From Areca catechu (taxonomy: Eukaryota > Streptophyta > Magnoliopsida > Arecales > Arecaceae), in NCBI GenBank assembly GCA_021397845.1, contig CM038038.1, forward strand, positions 60,010,748-60,074,747: a DNA stretch of 64,000 nt, written 5' to 3'. This document shows positions 1 to 11,659 of this stretch, piece by piece. The translations under genes and the position numbers were made by a program. Below the pieces are notes generated by a model. The model searched no databases. It was given only the letters and a program-made list of their open reading frames with translations, and was not told the origin of the DNA. Within the stretch, counting starts at the first letter, position 1. The number at the start of each line of letters is the position of its first letter.

Positions 1-2
1 TC

Positions 3-977
3 AACCTTCCATTCATCATGATCTCATAGATGAGAGAGGCTGTGCGGAGGGCACGAGCCTGCTTACCCTATGGGATGGTTTTCACCTTGTTGTTCCAGGA
101 GGCAGGCATAGACCTTAATGGGGAGGATTGTAGGTTGTTGCTGCACACCGACAAGTATACAGTGAAATCCCTGACTAGAATGGGATTTGTCAAGGTTGAT
201 GGGAACTGGATCAGGAAGGCCACAGGAGTACCTGTAGCACACTCTGAGGACTCAGATGATGACATTCAAGCTACACAGGGTCATGGTGAGCAGGCTGAGG
301 GACATACAGATGAGGCTGGACCTTCCGAGCCAGCTCCTGCTACACCACATTCACCTATCAGGACTCCTACTGCTGCTAGAGCTGACACTGATGATAGACT
401 CCACAGTGTTTTGGAGGAGATTTCTAGTCTCAGGACTGATACTGACCGAAGGATCACTTCTCTACATTCTGAGATGCAGCAGGGCTTTCATGACATCATG
501 GTTATATTGAGGCAATTATCAGCAACCAGCCAGCATGGACCTTCTACTGGCACTTCTACTGGCACAGCTACCGGCACAGTGACTGGCACACATGCTGAGC
601 AGGGACAGGAGGCACACTGCACCGAGGCACCATATCATGACACACCTACTGTTGGTGAGCCTTAGGATCCTATGGAGGCAGCTGGATCTATTGATATTGG
701 AGTGACTCCAACCACTTAGATACTTTCTTCCACCAGCACTTTGGCCCTATCTCTTGATCCACCTACTGCCAGACCTACACCCATCTTCATCTCATATGAA
801 TCTAAAACCAAACCTAAACCTAAATCTAAGGCTATTAGGACTTCCACACCCACTAGGACTAGGATTAGAGATCTCCGCCCTAGGTTTCCCAAATTCAAGC
901 CTAGTCCAGGTATTTTAAAGGTCAGTTCCTCCTCTGATGAGGAAGAATCTGACAGTGGTCCTAGCACCTCTTTCTGA
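3..977 (+). pseudogene. env-like / putative plant transposon protein of SIRE-like Copia, 5' truncated by window
   Basis: A single frame runs from the window edge to 977, broken by TAG at 27-29, 663-665 and 717-719 with no frameshift. The N-terminal part (about 45-200) matches the minus-strand protein at 54174-54515: both contain LPYxMG, then an RQLLHT-like or RLLLHT core and a LxRMG motif. This looks like the putative plant transposon protein domain often found in retroelement ORFs. A heptad-like stretch with DTD and EISSLRTDTDRRI follows (about 380-510), then Thr/Gly repeats, a basic Pro/Lys/Arg segment and an acidic SSDEEE tail. Function is unknown; an envelope role is only by analogy to SIRE elements. 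The upstream TAG and the window edge hide the real start. Confidence 0.55.
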
Positions 978-1733
978 TGTTTAGATTTTATCTTGTGAGA
1001 CTTTTTATTGTTGTATTTTGGTTTTGTGATACTATTTTGTTGTGCCGTGGCACGTTTGTAAAGTATCACATACACTATGTATTAATTCACTTTATTATCT
1101 ATATTTCACTTGTCTTGATACATTCTTATATACATACTTGGTTATGATTGAATCAATATTTCTCATTTGTTATAAATATATGTTATGAATGTCTCTCTAT
1201 TTCTCATCTACCTTTTGTTGATGATAAAAAGGGAGATAATGGAGACTATGTATGTTTGGGCATGAAAATTGCTATTGATTTTTGAAAGAAAATTGCTGTT
1301 GATTTCATGAAAATTGCTATTAATTTCTGGAAATAGCCAAAAATTGCTGTTGATTTCATGAAAATTATTCATAAATTGGTTACAAAAGCTATATGGATAA
1401 TTCAATGTTATGAAATTTTGATAAAATGAATAGTTGATGATACTTAAGTTGTCTTCAAAAGGATGAAAATTTTATAAGTTTCGATACACTTTATATAGTT
1501 AATACCTTTGATACATCATGTATCGATACATTATGTTGTGATACATTTGAAAGTTCATGTTTCGATACACATGATACATAATACTTGGCATTCAGTTATG
1601 AACATTTGATACATTTTGACACTTTGTATTGATACACCGATACCTAACCTACGTGATACGTATAGACTTGAAAATACTGCAATTGTAAAGTGATCTCATT
1701 TTTTTTTTATCATGCCCAGTGTTTTGCTAACAT
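978..1733 (+). other. SIRE-like 3' untranslated region with short degenerate repeats
   Basis: This is AT-rich and I see no coding potential. At 1255-1370 the phrase AAAATTGCTGTTGATTTCATG recurs with variants. At 1490-1665 the word GATACA, often preceded by C or T, recurs about ten times and includes the palindrome GTATCGATAC near 1516. An early PPT-like string (AAAAAGGGAGATAATGG) occurs at about 1226. The inverse SIRE-like copy carries a comparable array of GAGTCGACACTTGA words, but inside its LTR. Confidence 0.5.
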
Positions 1734-1748
1734 CAAAAAGGGAGAGAT
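1734..1748 (+). promoter_or_regulatory. polypurine tract of SIRE-like element
   Basis: The purine run CAAAAAGGGAGAGAT abuts an LTR that begins TGTTGACC. Plus-strand DNA synthesis of LTR retrotransposons starts at such a tract. The arrangement matches the inverse copy, where a purine run precedes TGTTGACT at 52488. Confidence 0.7.
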
Positions 1749-2114
1749 TGTTGACCCCTGGAATGATTTTGATGATCAGCCTTACAAATGATGGCAAATC
1801 TGATTCGGCGTGCTACAACCGGGCACCTTCTGCTCTGATTTTTGCTCCTGGACAGGTGTCAGCATTTGGTTGGTGAAGATACAGGGAGCAGTTATTGTTG
1901 GCACGGTGCATAGTAGCTGCCCATTTGAATTCTTGACATGACGTGGGGCACGTGGCTTCATCAAAGCGGTTGGTGCACTTCCTGGAGTGGTCCATCAGCC
2001 ATTGCTTCGACTATCATGCAGATTGTGGTCGTATATGATTTGGCGCGTCCCCTCGAATTCCAATCCAACTCGAAAACTGAGGCGCCAGCCGTCGGGTCGT
2101 GGCACGTGGGGGGG
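1749..2114 (+). mobile_element. start of SIRE-like LTR and upstream region of an antisense retroelement gene, cut by Copia
   Basis: The LTR opens TGTTGACC with a TTTTGATGAT segment shared with the inverse LTR ending at 52488. Its right end cannot be fixed because the Copia element at 2115 interrupts the flank. The stretch from about 1940 to 2114 contains CACGTGGC and CACGTGGG (G-box cores), and sequence 3' of the Copia insertion continues with a TATA box at 25097. Part of it may therefore be the upstream promoter of the gene that starts at 25271. The boundary between LTR and promoter is unresolved. Confidence 0.45.
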
Positions 2115-4473
2115 TGAAAGATTGTGCCCTGAAAGCCAATTGAAATATTGTATTTCAATCCCAAAATCAATGAATTGACATTATTATAATAAAGGCATTA
2201 TTTTCATCATACGCTGTGTCTTTATGATTATATGATGAACCCCGTAGATTAGGGCTATGGTTCTTGGGTTATGATGAGATCATACAAGTGAGACCTAAAG
2301 CCTTAAAACCCTAATCTAAAATATTCCTGGTCGATGGGACATTGAGTTGGGGATCAATGTTTTTGGCAAGACCAGCACATCCTATATATGCTTTGTGATG
2401 AGGGTGACTGATCTCACAGTCACTTGTGTTTGACACTAATACTAGGATGTGAGTGTTCATTAGAGAATGAGTTTATTGAATTGATCCAGATTGAGAATAT
2501 CTAATGGAACCTTATCTGTTTTTAAATAGATAATTCTCATAGTGGGAGTGTGTATGTGGTCCTTTGACCTGAGACTACCATGGTACCTTATATATATGAA
2601 TCCATACTTTGGATCGCAATCAATCATGACACTGAGTCATGCACGAGGTGATACTGGGTATGGTGGATTGTATATGGAGGTTGTGAGTAGGTCAACAAGG
2701 AATTGATCAGCCCTAGTAAGAGGGAATTGCATCCAGCTAATTTCGATTAAATGATGGATTCAGGAAATCTTTGATCAAAGTATGAACATTAGAGTTAATT
2801 TCTAATGAATGAATCATCATTATAAAGATTGAGCTAGGGATGAATATGAAATTGGATTTGACAAGTATCCATATTCATAATCATATTCGGGATGCAAGTT
2901 GATCAAAGGACTTAATTGCCCGGTAACTCACCACTGAAGGGTATTTTGGTAATTCCACCAAAATTCCACATCTTCCGGGTAGACATGATACGTTGCTAGA
3001 TGTCAATATTGTCTTGTAGGTATATGAATAAATTATGGTAATTCAAATCAGTTAATTAGAATTAGATTCTAATTGATCGAGTCGAGCTAGTTTGAGTTGA
3101 CCTAAATCGGCTTAGTTGAGATCTAACCGAATTAAGTCAAATAGCACACGGACCTACTACTGGCTAGGTGTGGAACCCAATGGGTCACACACAAAAGAAA
3201 ATTGATGAAGGATTTAATTTGGAATTAAATCATGTTTGCAGGATAAACACACTAGCATGTGTTGCAGACCAAATTTCTATTCGAATCATATTTGAATTTG
3301 GTTCCGAATTGGGCTTAATTGGGTTCTAATTGAACCAAATTAAGGTCTAATTTAAATTTTAGGACTTTGGGCTAATCCATGGCTGAACCCTAGGGAATCA
3401 ATTTTGCTGAGGCCCTCTCTCCAAGCCGCCCACTCCCTTCCTCACCCGCATGTGCCAAGAAGAAGAGTCCACGCGTGTGTGGACTCCTCTTCACGCGCGT
3501 GAGAAAGAAAAAGCATCGAAGAAAAATCTAAAAGAAGGGGCAATTCGGATCCTTGTCTGATGCCCTTGGATCTGGATCTGATGGCCAAAAAAAATTAAGG
3601 AAAAGATCCGTCGCTTTTCGGTCGCAAATCCGTCTCCAAAAGTCACGATTCTTCCTGAAGTTTTTTCGAGAGTTCTCCTCGTCGGAAAAACAAAAATTAA
3701 ATCGAAGAATTATGATTTTTGGTTGAGGGGACGCGTGAGGAATGAGGGATCATGATTCTTGGGGTTTCAGAGGGTTGCGATGTTTTGAGTAAACGCCCCT
3801 CTGAGATCTATAAAAGGATTTGGGTTCATGGGGTTTTTATCAGACAATTAAAAATTTAGAAATTAGATCGTTCTCCTCCTCTCCGAAATACTCCATCCCT
3901 TTATGCTTGTTGGGTATTGTTTCCCTTACAGAGATAATCTCTGTCGAAACTTTGACCCTAAACAAGAATAAGAGGAAGGTCTTGAATGGTAAAGGAAAGG
4001 AAAAGGAAGGATCTGTTCTTCTTCTTTTCCTTCTTGAATTAAGACTTTGCCTGTCTTAATTTTTCTTCCAATTCAATTCAAGAAAAGGAATTCAAGAAAG
4101 GGAATTCAAGAAAAGAATTCAAGAAGACGAAAGAAGGAAGAAAAGAAATTTTCAAGAAAGAAAATTTCAGCCTAAAAGTCCAAGAATTGAATTCTTGAAA
4201 AAGAATTCAAAAAGAGGAGCCAAGAACAAGAAATTGTTGTCTTCATCATTTTCTGTGTGGATCACCATTGGAGGGTGAACATTTGGGCACCTGGTGGAGA
4301 TTTAAAGTTTGGATTTTAGCGATACAGGTTAGTACTTTAATATGACTTTAAATCTTATATATGCATATTATATGTTTTAATTTTTTTTTTAAAGAGATCT
4401 TGGGTTAAGGGTTTGGTGAAGATTTCATAAAATATTTGAAATCTATGTTTCCGCCTTGCCACCTAACCCTACA
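2115..4473 (+). repeat. 5' LTR of the Copia element
   Basis: It opens TGAAAGATTGTGCCC and ends CCTAACCCTACA, immediately before the PBS. It aligns over its whole length with 22708-25063, with scattered substitutions and small indels by eye. A TATA box (TATAAAA, 3809-3815) sits about 1.7 kb in, and the region after it is rich in AAGAATTCAAG words (about 4070-4220). The first ~60 bases hold the end of the pol reading frame, because the pol stop codon of this family lies inside the 3' LTR. Confidence 0.9.
3809..3815 (+). promoter_or_regulatory. TATA box in Copia 5' LTR
   Basis: TATAAAA within GATCTATAAAAGG is conserved at 24402-24408 in the 3' LTR. It probably drives the genomic RNA, with U3 to its left and R-U5 to its right. 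Confidence 0.6.
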
Positions 4474-4474
4474 G

Positions 4475-4487
4475 TGGTATCAGAGCC
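4475..4487 (+). promoter_or_regulatory. primer binding site, Met-initiator tRNA type
   Basis: TGGTATCAGAGCC lies one base after the LTR end. It is the standard complement of the plant initiator methionine tRNA 3' end used by most Copia elements. Confidence 0.9.
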
Positions 4488-4578
4488 TCCTTATTAAGAT
4501 TAAAATATATATTCTGATTTTTAGATGCATATGTATATAAGTAACATATGATATAGTATATGTTTAATGTAATGTCAC
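4488..4578 (+). other. first part of the Copia 5' leader
   Basis: About 90 bp of AT-rich leader lies between the PBS and the gypsy insertion point. It is contiguous with 16840 once the gypsy element and one GTCAC copy are removed. The join recreates the start of a repeat unit whose second copy begins near 17010, which independently supports the reconstruction. Confidence 0.75.
4574..4578. repeat. target site duplication GTCAC, left
   Basis: The 5 bp immediately before the gypsy 5' LTR are identical to 16835-16839 directly after the 3' LTR, the signature of integrase-mediated insertion. Confidence 0.92.
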
Positions 4579-6130
4579 TGTTACAGCCGTGACAGTGACG
4601 TGGCCAGGCTCAGATACCGCCGATGCGATCGAGCCACATGGAGGTTTCTCCGGCCGAGTCAGCGCCACGTCTTCAAGACCAGGTTCGGCAAGACTACAGC
4701 GCCCGGAAATTTTCTAAGGCAAACCGGCCTCGCCGAGGTCGAGCTCGGATCGGAGCTCCTCTACCACCTTGGTGGCGCCCAAGTTCGGAGGGGTCCGCCT
4801 AAGTGAGGTCGGCCAAAGCCAGGCGACCTCCTGCCACCTCGCCAGGTGTCCACCCAGGAGGGGTCCACCTAGGCCGAGGTCGGCTGGCCCTTTGCCCTTC
4901 GCCAGGTGGCCCCCCGGAGATGGGTCCACCTCGGCCGAAGCCAGGCGACCTCCTGCCACCTCGCCAGGTGTCCACCCAGGAGGGGTCCACCTGTGCCGAG
5001 GTTGGCTGGTCCTTCGCCCCTGTGCCAGGTGGCATCCCGAAGACGGGTCCACCTCGGTCGAGGCCAGGTGACCTCCTGCCACCTCGCCAGGTGTCCACCC
5101 AGGAGGGGTCCACCTAAGCCGAGGTCGGCCGACCCTTCGCCCCTTCGCCAGGTGGCCCCCCGGAGACGGGTCCACCTTGGCCGAAGCCAGGAGACTTCCT
5201 GCCACCTCGCCAGGTGTCCACCCAGGAGGGGTCCACCTAGGCCGAGGTCGGCTGGTCCTTCGCTCTTCGCCAGGTGGCCCCCGGAGACGGGTCCAACTCG
5301 GCCGAGGTCAGGACACCCGTACGGAGAAGATCTCAAGGAAGAGTCGCGGGCCCCAAGGCCATCTCTCGGGCCATACGAACCCCAGACGGCGCCCTGTACG
5401 GAGGGCGGCGGCACGCGGAACATCACTTGCATCGGCCCGACAAGCTCCACAGCCGAGGGGCACGATTCTGACAGAACAGGCCCTATAGATGGATGGCACC
5501 CATGCTTGGGAGAGAGAGCGCTCTCGCTGGACCCGAGGCCTGACCGGCCGCCTTGTCAGCGCCGCCCTCCCTTTTTCTCTTCTGTCTTTGCCTTTTCCCT
5601 GCTGGGCTCGGCGGACGAGGTCGGAAAGCCACCTGGCCCCCCTTCACTGAAAAGGGAAAAGAGAAGAAGACGGGGGAGGGGAGTCTCCCAGGAGGAAAAA
5701 ACAAGCGCACGACGAAAGGAGATAAAGAGGGAGGAATCTGGGGACAACGGAGGTAAGCGAACAAGCCTAGGGACAAAGGGGAAGAAACGGCAAAAGGCCT
5801 CGCTCCGGAGAGTGAAAACCAGAGATCCCGAGAGGGAATCACTGGGCGTGAGCTCGGCAAGGAGGCCCAGCCGAGATTCTGGTCCCCAGAGCGTCTCTCT
5901 CACTAGTAAACTCTCTAAGTCTGGAACCCCTTCGGGGGCCCGTCTGGAGAGTCTGTTCTCTCTCGTCGTCTACTAACTTGACCGTCGGAGATCCCTCGCC
6001 GGGATCCCCGGCCAGGGTCTTCTAACCCCTTTTTTTTGCAGGTTAGCCGCAGCCAGGGAAGCTCCTTCGCTAGGCGGTCAGGAGGGATCGGCGGATCCGT
6101 GGCACGGGCGCGACGACGGGAGTGGCAACA
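4579..6130 (+). repeat. 5' LTR of Tat-type gypsy element
   Basis: It begins TGTTACAGCC and ends GGCAACA, just before the PBS. It matches 15282-16834 almost base for base by eye. The U3 part (about 4790-5320) contains a GC-rich tandem repeat. The long open frames across it in several registers come from base composition and repeats and do not look like genes. The sequence AACCCCTTTTTTTTGCAGG (about 6025-6042) near the 3' end resembles a splice acceptor, so the element RNA may be spliced in U5. Confidence 0.92.
4790..5320 (+). repeat. LTR-internal tandem repeat, ~123-bp unit, four copies
   Basis: The phrase CCACCTCGCCAGGTGTCCAC recurs at 4833, 4955, 5079 and 5202, spaced 122-124 bp. The same array is present in the 3' LTR (about 15490-16010). 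Each unit reads as alternating CCAGGTGG / CCACCT inverted words, so it has strong self-complementarity. A role is unknown. Confidence 0.85.
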
Positions 6131-6153
6131 GATTGGCGCACCAGGTAGGGGGG
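6131..6153 (+). promoter_or_regulatory. primer binding site of Tat-type element
   Basis: GATTGGCGCACCAGGTAGGG follows the LTR end. The same GATTGGC start follows the LTR ends of the other Tat-type copies (minus strand at 34757-34775; plus strand at 37424 and 39370), so it is family-typical. I could not assign the tRNA with confidence. Confidence 0.75.
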
Positions 6154-6209
6154 CAGGACACCCAACCCGAACGGGGGCCAGCTTTCTGCAGGTGTCGCGC
6201 TCTCTGACG

Positions 6210-7910
6210 ATGGTGGTCACTTGTGGCCGCGAGGCATCCACCAGTCACGTGGGGGAGGTTCACTCCCCCCTAGGGGCCCTCAGCCCAGAGAGGGAGCTTC
6301 CGGCTCCCCCACCTCTTGCACAGCAGCCTACCCCGGTAGACGGACCCCTTGCGGTCATCATCCAGCAGCTGCAGACCTTGACCTCAGCGGTCCGGCAGCT
6401 TCAGCATCAGCAACGGTCCCTGGCCACCCAGCCGTAGCCAGGGACCCCCGCGGCCCGAGCCGCGGGGCAGCGTGGGAGCCTACGCTCAATCCAGGGCAGG
6501 CCATCCCATACGAGGGCCGCCTCCAACCCGCGGGGGAGCCACCAAGCTCCCGCAAAGAGAAACTACTCCGGTTCGGAGGATCACGAGAGCCGATCCCCGG
6601 CCGACGGGGCCGAAACGGTGCATCGCAGCAAGCGACGCCGAGGCTAGACCTCGCGCCAAGACCGATCGGTGCCCCCTTCACCTGCACTCTCGGTGGAAGA
6701 CTCCACCGACGAAGCCATCAGGCGCCAGGCCGAGAGGCGCCTGGAGGAGCATGAGCGCAAGCTGGCGGAGTTCGCCCGCCGATTCGCCGACCTGCAGAAC
6801 TCGTCGGCAGACCCGGCAAGCTACGACTCCCGCCCCCCTTTCTCTGAAGAAATCTAGGCGGAACCGATCCCGAAATGGTTCCGCATGCCGCAGGTGGATC
6901 CCTACGATGGGACCACCGACCCTCTGGACCATCTGGAGAGCTACAAAGCCCTCATGAGAGTCCAGGGGGCCACTGACGCTCTCCTGTGCATCACCTTCCC
7001 GGCGACCCTCCGGAAGGCCGCTCGAGTCTGGTTCACCCGCCTCGAGCCCGGATCCATTTGCTTCTTCCATCAGCTGGAAGGAAGGTTCGTGGCACACTTC
7101 GATGCTTGTCGAAAGGTGCCGAGAGAGGTGGACAGCCTCTTCTCCATCCGCCAACAGGACCAGGAGCTGCTCCGGGACTACATCACCCGGTTCAGGATCG
7201 CGGCCCTGGAGATCTACAGCTTGGACGAGCCCGTCACCATGCTGGCTTTGAAGCGCGGGCTCAAGACGTCCCGCCTGACCTACTCCCTGGACAAGAAGCC
7301 GCCCAGGACGTACTCCGAGCTCCTCCTCCGCGCCCACAAGTACATCCGAGCGGAGGAGGCTGATCGCACCCGTCGAGAGTTAGACGGGAAGACTCCGAAG
7401 AAGCCGCTCCCGAGGGACGCCCCGGGAGCTCGGAGGCCCGGGCCGTCTGCCGACCCTCGCCCGAATCCAAGGCCGAGGGGCGAGGCCACTCCCGAGCGGA
7501 GGTACACCCCTCTCCTCGTACGTCGGACGAAGATCCTCATGGAAATCGAGGGCGAGCGCTACCTCCGCCGACCTCCTCCTCAGAACCCGAGAGCCGTCCG
7601 AGACAAATCGAAGTACTGCCAGTTCCACCGCGAGCACGGGCACGACACAGAGGAGTGTCGCCACCTGAAGCGGGAGATCGAGGAGCTGATTAGGAGGGGT
7701 TACCTCAGGAAGTTCGTCAAGAACGAGGCCCCCTCTGAAGGGCAGCCGCTCGCGGCCTTGCCACCCGTCCCTGCGATCGACAACCACCCAACGGAGAAGC
7801 CCGTGGGCATGATCTCACGCGGGTCCGGTCGAGCGACGAAGAGAACCCGGGAAGTCGGGAACCCGGAGGATGTAATCCCTCCCCGGGGGGGGAGGGAAAT
7901 GATAATGTAA
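6210..7910 (+). pseudogene. gag: gag of Tat-type gypsy element, three in-frame TAG stops
   Basis: The frame opens at ATG 6210 (MVVTCGREAST) after the PBS leader. It runs to TAA 7908-7910 with TAG at 6435, 6645 and 6855 and no frameshift. An N-terminal Gln-rich helix (QQLQTLTSAVRQLQHQQ) is followed by a charged coiled-coil-like segment (about 6700-6810). The retrotransposon gag domain starts at YDGTTDPLDHL (about 6900). A zinc-knuckle-like CQFHREHGHDTEEC lies near 7615-7660. The capsid and nucleocapsid would form virus-like particles in the cytoplasm. All three stops can be explained as CAG to TAG. The frame then passes to pol by a -1 step at a run of eight G (7885-7892). Confidence 0.85.
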
Positions 7911-10900
7911 ACAACCATGCCGTGGTGGTCGAGATGACCATCGCGAAGCATCCTGTACATCGAATCATGGTTGATAGTGGAAGCTCGACTGACGTACTTT
8001 TTTATGATGCTTTCTCCCGCATGAACTTGTCCCACGATCAGCTGAAACCGGTGCACACCCCCCTGGTAGGTTTCATGGGGGACTCCGTGGGGGTCGAGAG
8101 GGAGATCACTCTCCCGGTCACCACCGAATCCCCACCCCGGCAGGCGACCGTCTTAATAATATTTACCGTCGTCAGGCTCCCCTCGCCTTACAACGCCATC
8201 CTCGGGCGTCCCGGGCTCAACCAACTGGACGCCACCATTTCCACAAGAAGGCTGTTGGTACAGTTCCCCACGCCTTCCGGGCTCAGGGAGATGAAGGGGA
8301 TGACCCAGCCAGTCTCGCTCTGCCTTCAGACGGTCCCGAGCGCCAGGAGCCCGGAGCTCGCCCCTGATATCGACGACCTCGATCTGAGAGAGAAGGAACC
8401 CAGGGGAGGGCCCGTAGAGCGCCTGCTGACTTTTCCCCTCGGTTCGGATCCCCTGAAGACGGTGCAAGTCGGGGCCCAGCTCCCTGAGGAAGAATGAACC
8501 CGCCTGCTGAAGTTCCTCCGTGCCAACGCTGACGTGTTCGCCTGGTCAACAGCTGACATGCCGGGCATCCCGCCCGAGGTCATCATGCACAGGCTAAACG
8601 TGGACCCAAATTGCCGCCCGGTCCGCCAGAAGAAGAGAAGCTTCGCCATGGAGAGGCAGAAGGCGATCAACGAGGAAGTGGAGAAGCTCCTCGCCGCCGG
8701 TTTTGTCCGAGAGGTCCAGTACCCCAGCTGGCTGGCAAACGTGGTCATGGTAAGAAAGAGTAGTGGTAAGTGGAGGATCTGTGTGGATTACACCGACCTC
8801 AACCGAGCTTGCCCAAAGGACAGCTTCCCTCTTCCAAAGATCGACCAGCTGGTCGACACCACCTCAGGGCATCGCCTCCTATCGTTCATGGATGCCTTCT
8901 CCGGATACAACCAGATCCGAATGAGCCCGGAGGACGAAGAGCACACCGCCTTCATAACTGACCACGGAACTTTTTGCTACAGGATGATGCCATTTGGCCT
9001 CAAGAACGCGGGGGCAACATACCAGCACCTGGTCAATAGAATCTTCAAAGACCAGATCGGCCGCAATATGCAGGTATACGTGGACGACATGCTGGTAATG
9101 AGCAAACCCGAGTCGGATCACGTGGCTGACTTGGCGGAGACCTTCGGCAACCTTCGACGCCATCAGATGAAGCTGAACCCGGCGAAGTGCGCCTTTGGCG
9201 TCTCCGCCGGGAAATTCCTAGGATTTATGGTGACCCAAAGAGGAATCGAGGCCAACCCAGAGAAGGTCCAGGCCATCCTGGATATGGAGCAGCCCGCCTC
9301 CGAGAAGCAAGTGCAGCAACTAACCGGCCGAGTTGCGGCCCTCAGCCATTTTATCTCCAGGTCGGTGGACCGCTGCCGCCCCTTCTTCAAGGTACTGAGG
9401 AAGATGAATGACTTTGCTTGGACCGAGGAATGCCAGCAGGCCTTCGAGGAGCTGAAGAAGACCCTCGCATCGCCACCGTTGCTGTCCAGGCCCGAGGAGG
9501 GAGAGGAGCTTATCCTCTACCTAGCGGTTATCCCGGAAGCCGTCAGCTCAGTCTTGGTTCGAACCGACGGCCAGGGGGCCCAGCGGTCGGTGTACTATAC
9601 CAGCAAACTTCTCCGTGACGCGGAGCTCAGGTATTCTCGGCCCGAGAAACTCGTTTTTGCGCTAATAGTGTCTGCCCAGCGTCTCAGGCCTTATTTCCAA
9701 GCGCACCCCATCGCTGTCCTGACGGTTCAACCACTGAAAGCAGTGCTCAGCCGACCCGATACCTCGGGACGATTGGCAAAGTGGGCACTGAAACTCAGCG
9801 AGTTCGACATTACGTACAGGCCGAGGTCAGCCATGAAGGCACAGGTGCTAGCCGACTTCTTGGTCGAGTGTGCAGGCTTGGGCAAGGAGCCCGAGGAAGG
9901 CCCCTCAGGCCGGTCGATGGAGATAGGCACCGGCGAGCCCGGAGAAGATGCCTGGATCCTCCATGTAGACGGAGCCTCAAACTCCGGCGGGAGCGGGGCT
10001 GGGCTCATCCTTGCCAACAGCAGCGGGGTCGTCGCCGAGTGCGCACTCCGTTTCCAATTCCCCGCCACAAATAACCAGGCGGAGTACGAAGCACTTCTTG
10101 CCGGACTGAGAGTCTCCCGCGAGCTGGGCGTAACCAACCTCAAGGCTTTCACTGATTCCCAGCTCGTGGCGGGAAAGGTGTCCGGGGAGTACGTCGCACA
10201 CGACCCCCAAATGGCGAGATACTTGGAGCTCGTCAAGGCGGGCGCGTCTAGATTCCGATGCTTCAACATCTTCCATATCCCCCGCTGGGAGAACGCCCGC
10301 GCGGATGCTCTCTCTCGACTGGCGACCCTGCCGGACACGATGCTGGGACGCGCCTATGTGGAGCACCTTGAGGTCCCAAGCCTCGAGGCACCGGTGGAGG
10401 TCCACCAGGTCGGCCATGAACCCAGCTGGATAGACAAGTACGCCGCATACATCACCAATGGCACCCTGCCGGAGGGCCGCGAGGCAGCTCGCCTCATCAG
10501 AAAGAAGGCCGTGCGGTTCGTCCTGATGGACGGGCAGTTGTATCGAAGATCCTACTCCTACCCCCTCCTCAAGTGCGTAGGACCCACGGAAGCCAAGCTT
10601 GTGCTCCAGGAGATTCACGAAGGCGTCTGTGGGAATCACGTGGGGGGCAGGGCATTGGCATACAAGGCCCTCCGTCAGGGCTACTTCTGGGAGACAATGA
10701 AGGAAGACGCCGCCGACTTCGTGAAGAAATGCGATCGGTGCCAGCGCCACGCCACGGTGCAACGGCAGCCCTCCAACCCAATCTCCCAGCTCTCAGCCCC
10801 CTGGCCGTTCGCCCAGTGGGGGATGGACGTCCTGGGCCCATTCCCGCCGGCGTCTGGATAGCGGAAGTTCTTGATAGTGGCCATCGATTACTTCACGAAG

Positions 10901-11659
10901 TGGGTCGAGGCCGAACCCTTGGCGAGGATCACCGAAGCAAACGTCGCCAAGTTCTTTTGGAAGTCCATCGTCTGCCGCTTCGGCCTCCCCCACACCATGG
11001 TCACTGACAACGGGCGCCAGTTCGACTGCCGGGAGTTTGAAGAATTCTGCAGCGACCTCGGCATCAAGCATCGCTTCACCTCGGTGGCGCACCCCCAGAC
11101 CAATGGGGAGGCCGAAGTCACAAACAGGACCATACTTCAGGGCCTCCACACGCGGCTGGACCAGGCCAAGGGCAGGTGGGTCAACGAGCTCCCCAGCATC
11201 CTCTGGGCATACCACACCACCCCGAGGATGGCTACCGACGAAACCCCGTTCAACCTCGTCTTCGGAGCCGAGGCAGTCATCCTGATCGAGCTCAGCCTGC
11301 CCACACTGCGTGTGGAGCAATATGACGAGATAGAAAACCCAGCCAGGATGATGCTCAACCTTGACCTTCTCGAGGAAACGAGGGACAAAGCCCGAATTCG
11401 AATGGCGGCGTACAGGCAATGCGTGGCCAGGTATTACAACTCCCGGGTGCGGCCGAAGGTTTTCCATCCTGGAGACTTGGTCCTCTGGCGCGCTGAAGCT
11501 TCCCAGCCACGGGAATGCGGTAAGCTCTCACCCAACTGGGAAGGCCCATATCAGGTGGCAGAGGCCCTCCCTCATGGAGCCTACTACTTAGAAGAATTGG
11601 GAGGTGCCAGATTCCCCCGGACATGGAACGCCTCGAACCTGAGGATGTACTATCAGTAA
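7893..11659 (+). pseudogene. pol: pol of Tat-type gypsy element: protease, RT, RNase H, integrase
   Basis: One frame continues from the G run to TAA at 11657-11659, broken by TGA 8495 and TAG 10859. Domains in order: aspartic protease with VDSGSS (about 7970); reverse transcriptase with intact YVDD at 9077-9088; an RNase H of HVDGAS type (about 9960) with TDSQL; integrase zinc finger (HEGVCGNH to CDRCQ, 10614-10745); integrase core with VAIDYF, TDNGRQFD and NGEAEV; and a C-terminal region with WEGPYQV. Catalytic residues I can see are intact. The homologous frame at 29331-33200 reads SGQRKF where this copy has the TAG, so the TAG replaces Gln. Normal length for the family apart from the two stops. 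Confidence 0.92.

Larger units (their letters stand above)
1..1748 (+). mobile_element. 3' part of a SIRE-like Copia retrotransposon (env-like region and 3'UTR)
   Basis: The stretch carries an env-like reading frame (3-977), then about 770 bp of AT-rich non-coding sequence, then a polypurine tract directly before an LTR that opens TGTTGACC. This order (env-like ORF, 3'UTR, PPT, LTR) is that of the SIRE/Maximus lineage of Copia. A related copy lies in inverse orientation at 50944-54544 and shares the env-like domain and the LTR opening. The 5' part (gag-pol) lies outside the window. Lineage is inferred from structure and from the companion copy, which keeps SIRE-like reverse transcriptase. Confidence 0.65.

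Noticed and set aside
1987..2178. Small frame ending like Copia pol at the start of the 5' LTR
   Set aside because: Its tail is the LTR-encoded pol end; the upstream part is unrelated flank, so it is a chance fusion.
4906..5976. 356-codon open frame in the Tat 5' LTR, with a similar 327-codon frame at 15610-16593
   Set aside because: It runs through the GC-rich 123-bp repeats, occurs in several frames and strands at once, and exists in both LTRs only because they are duplicates.
6435..6857. The three TAG stops of gag are spaced exactly 210 bp apart
   Set aside because: The surrounding sequence is not repeated with a 210-bp period; equal spacing looks like coincidence.
7700..8056. Overlapping reverse-strand frames in pol
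   Set aside because: They mirror the codon composition of the true plus-strand pol and carry no domain.
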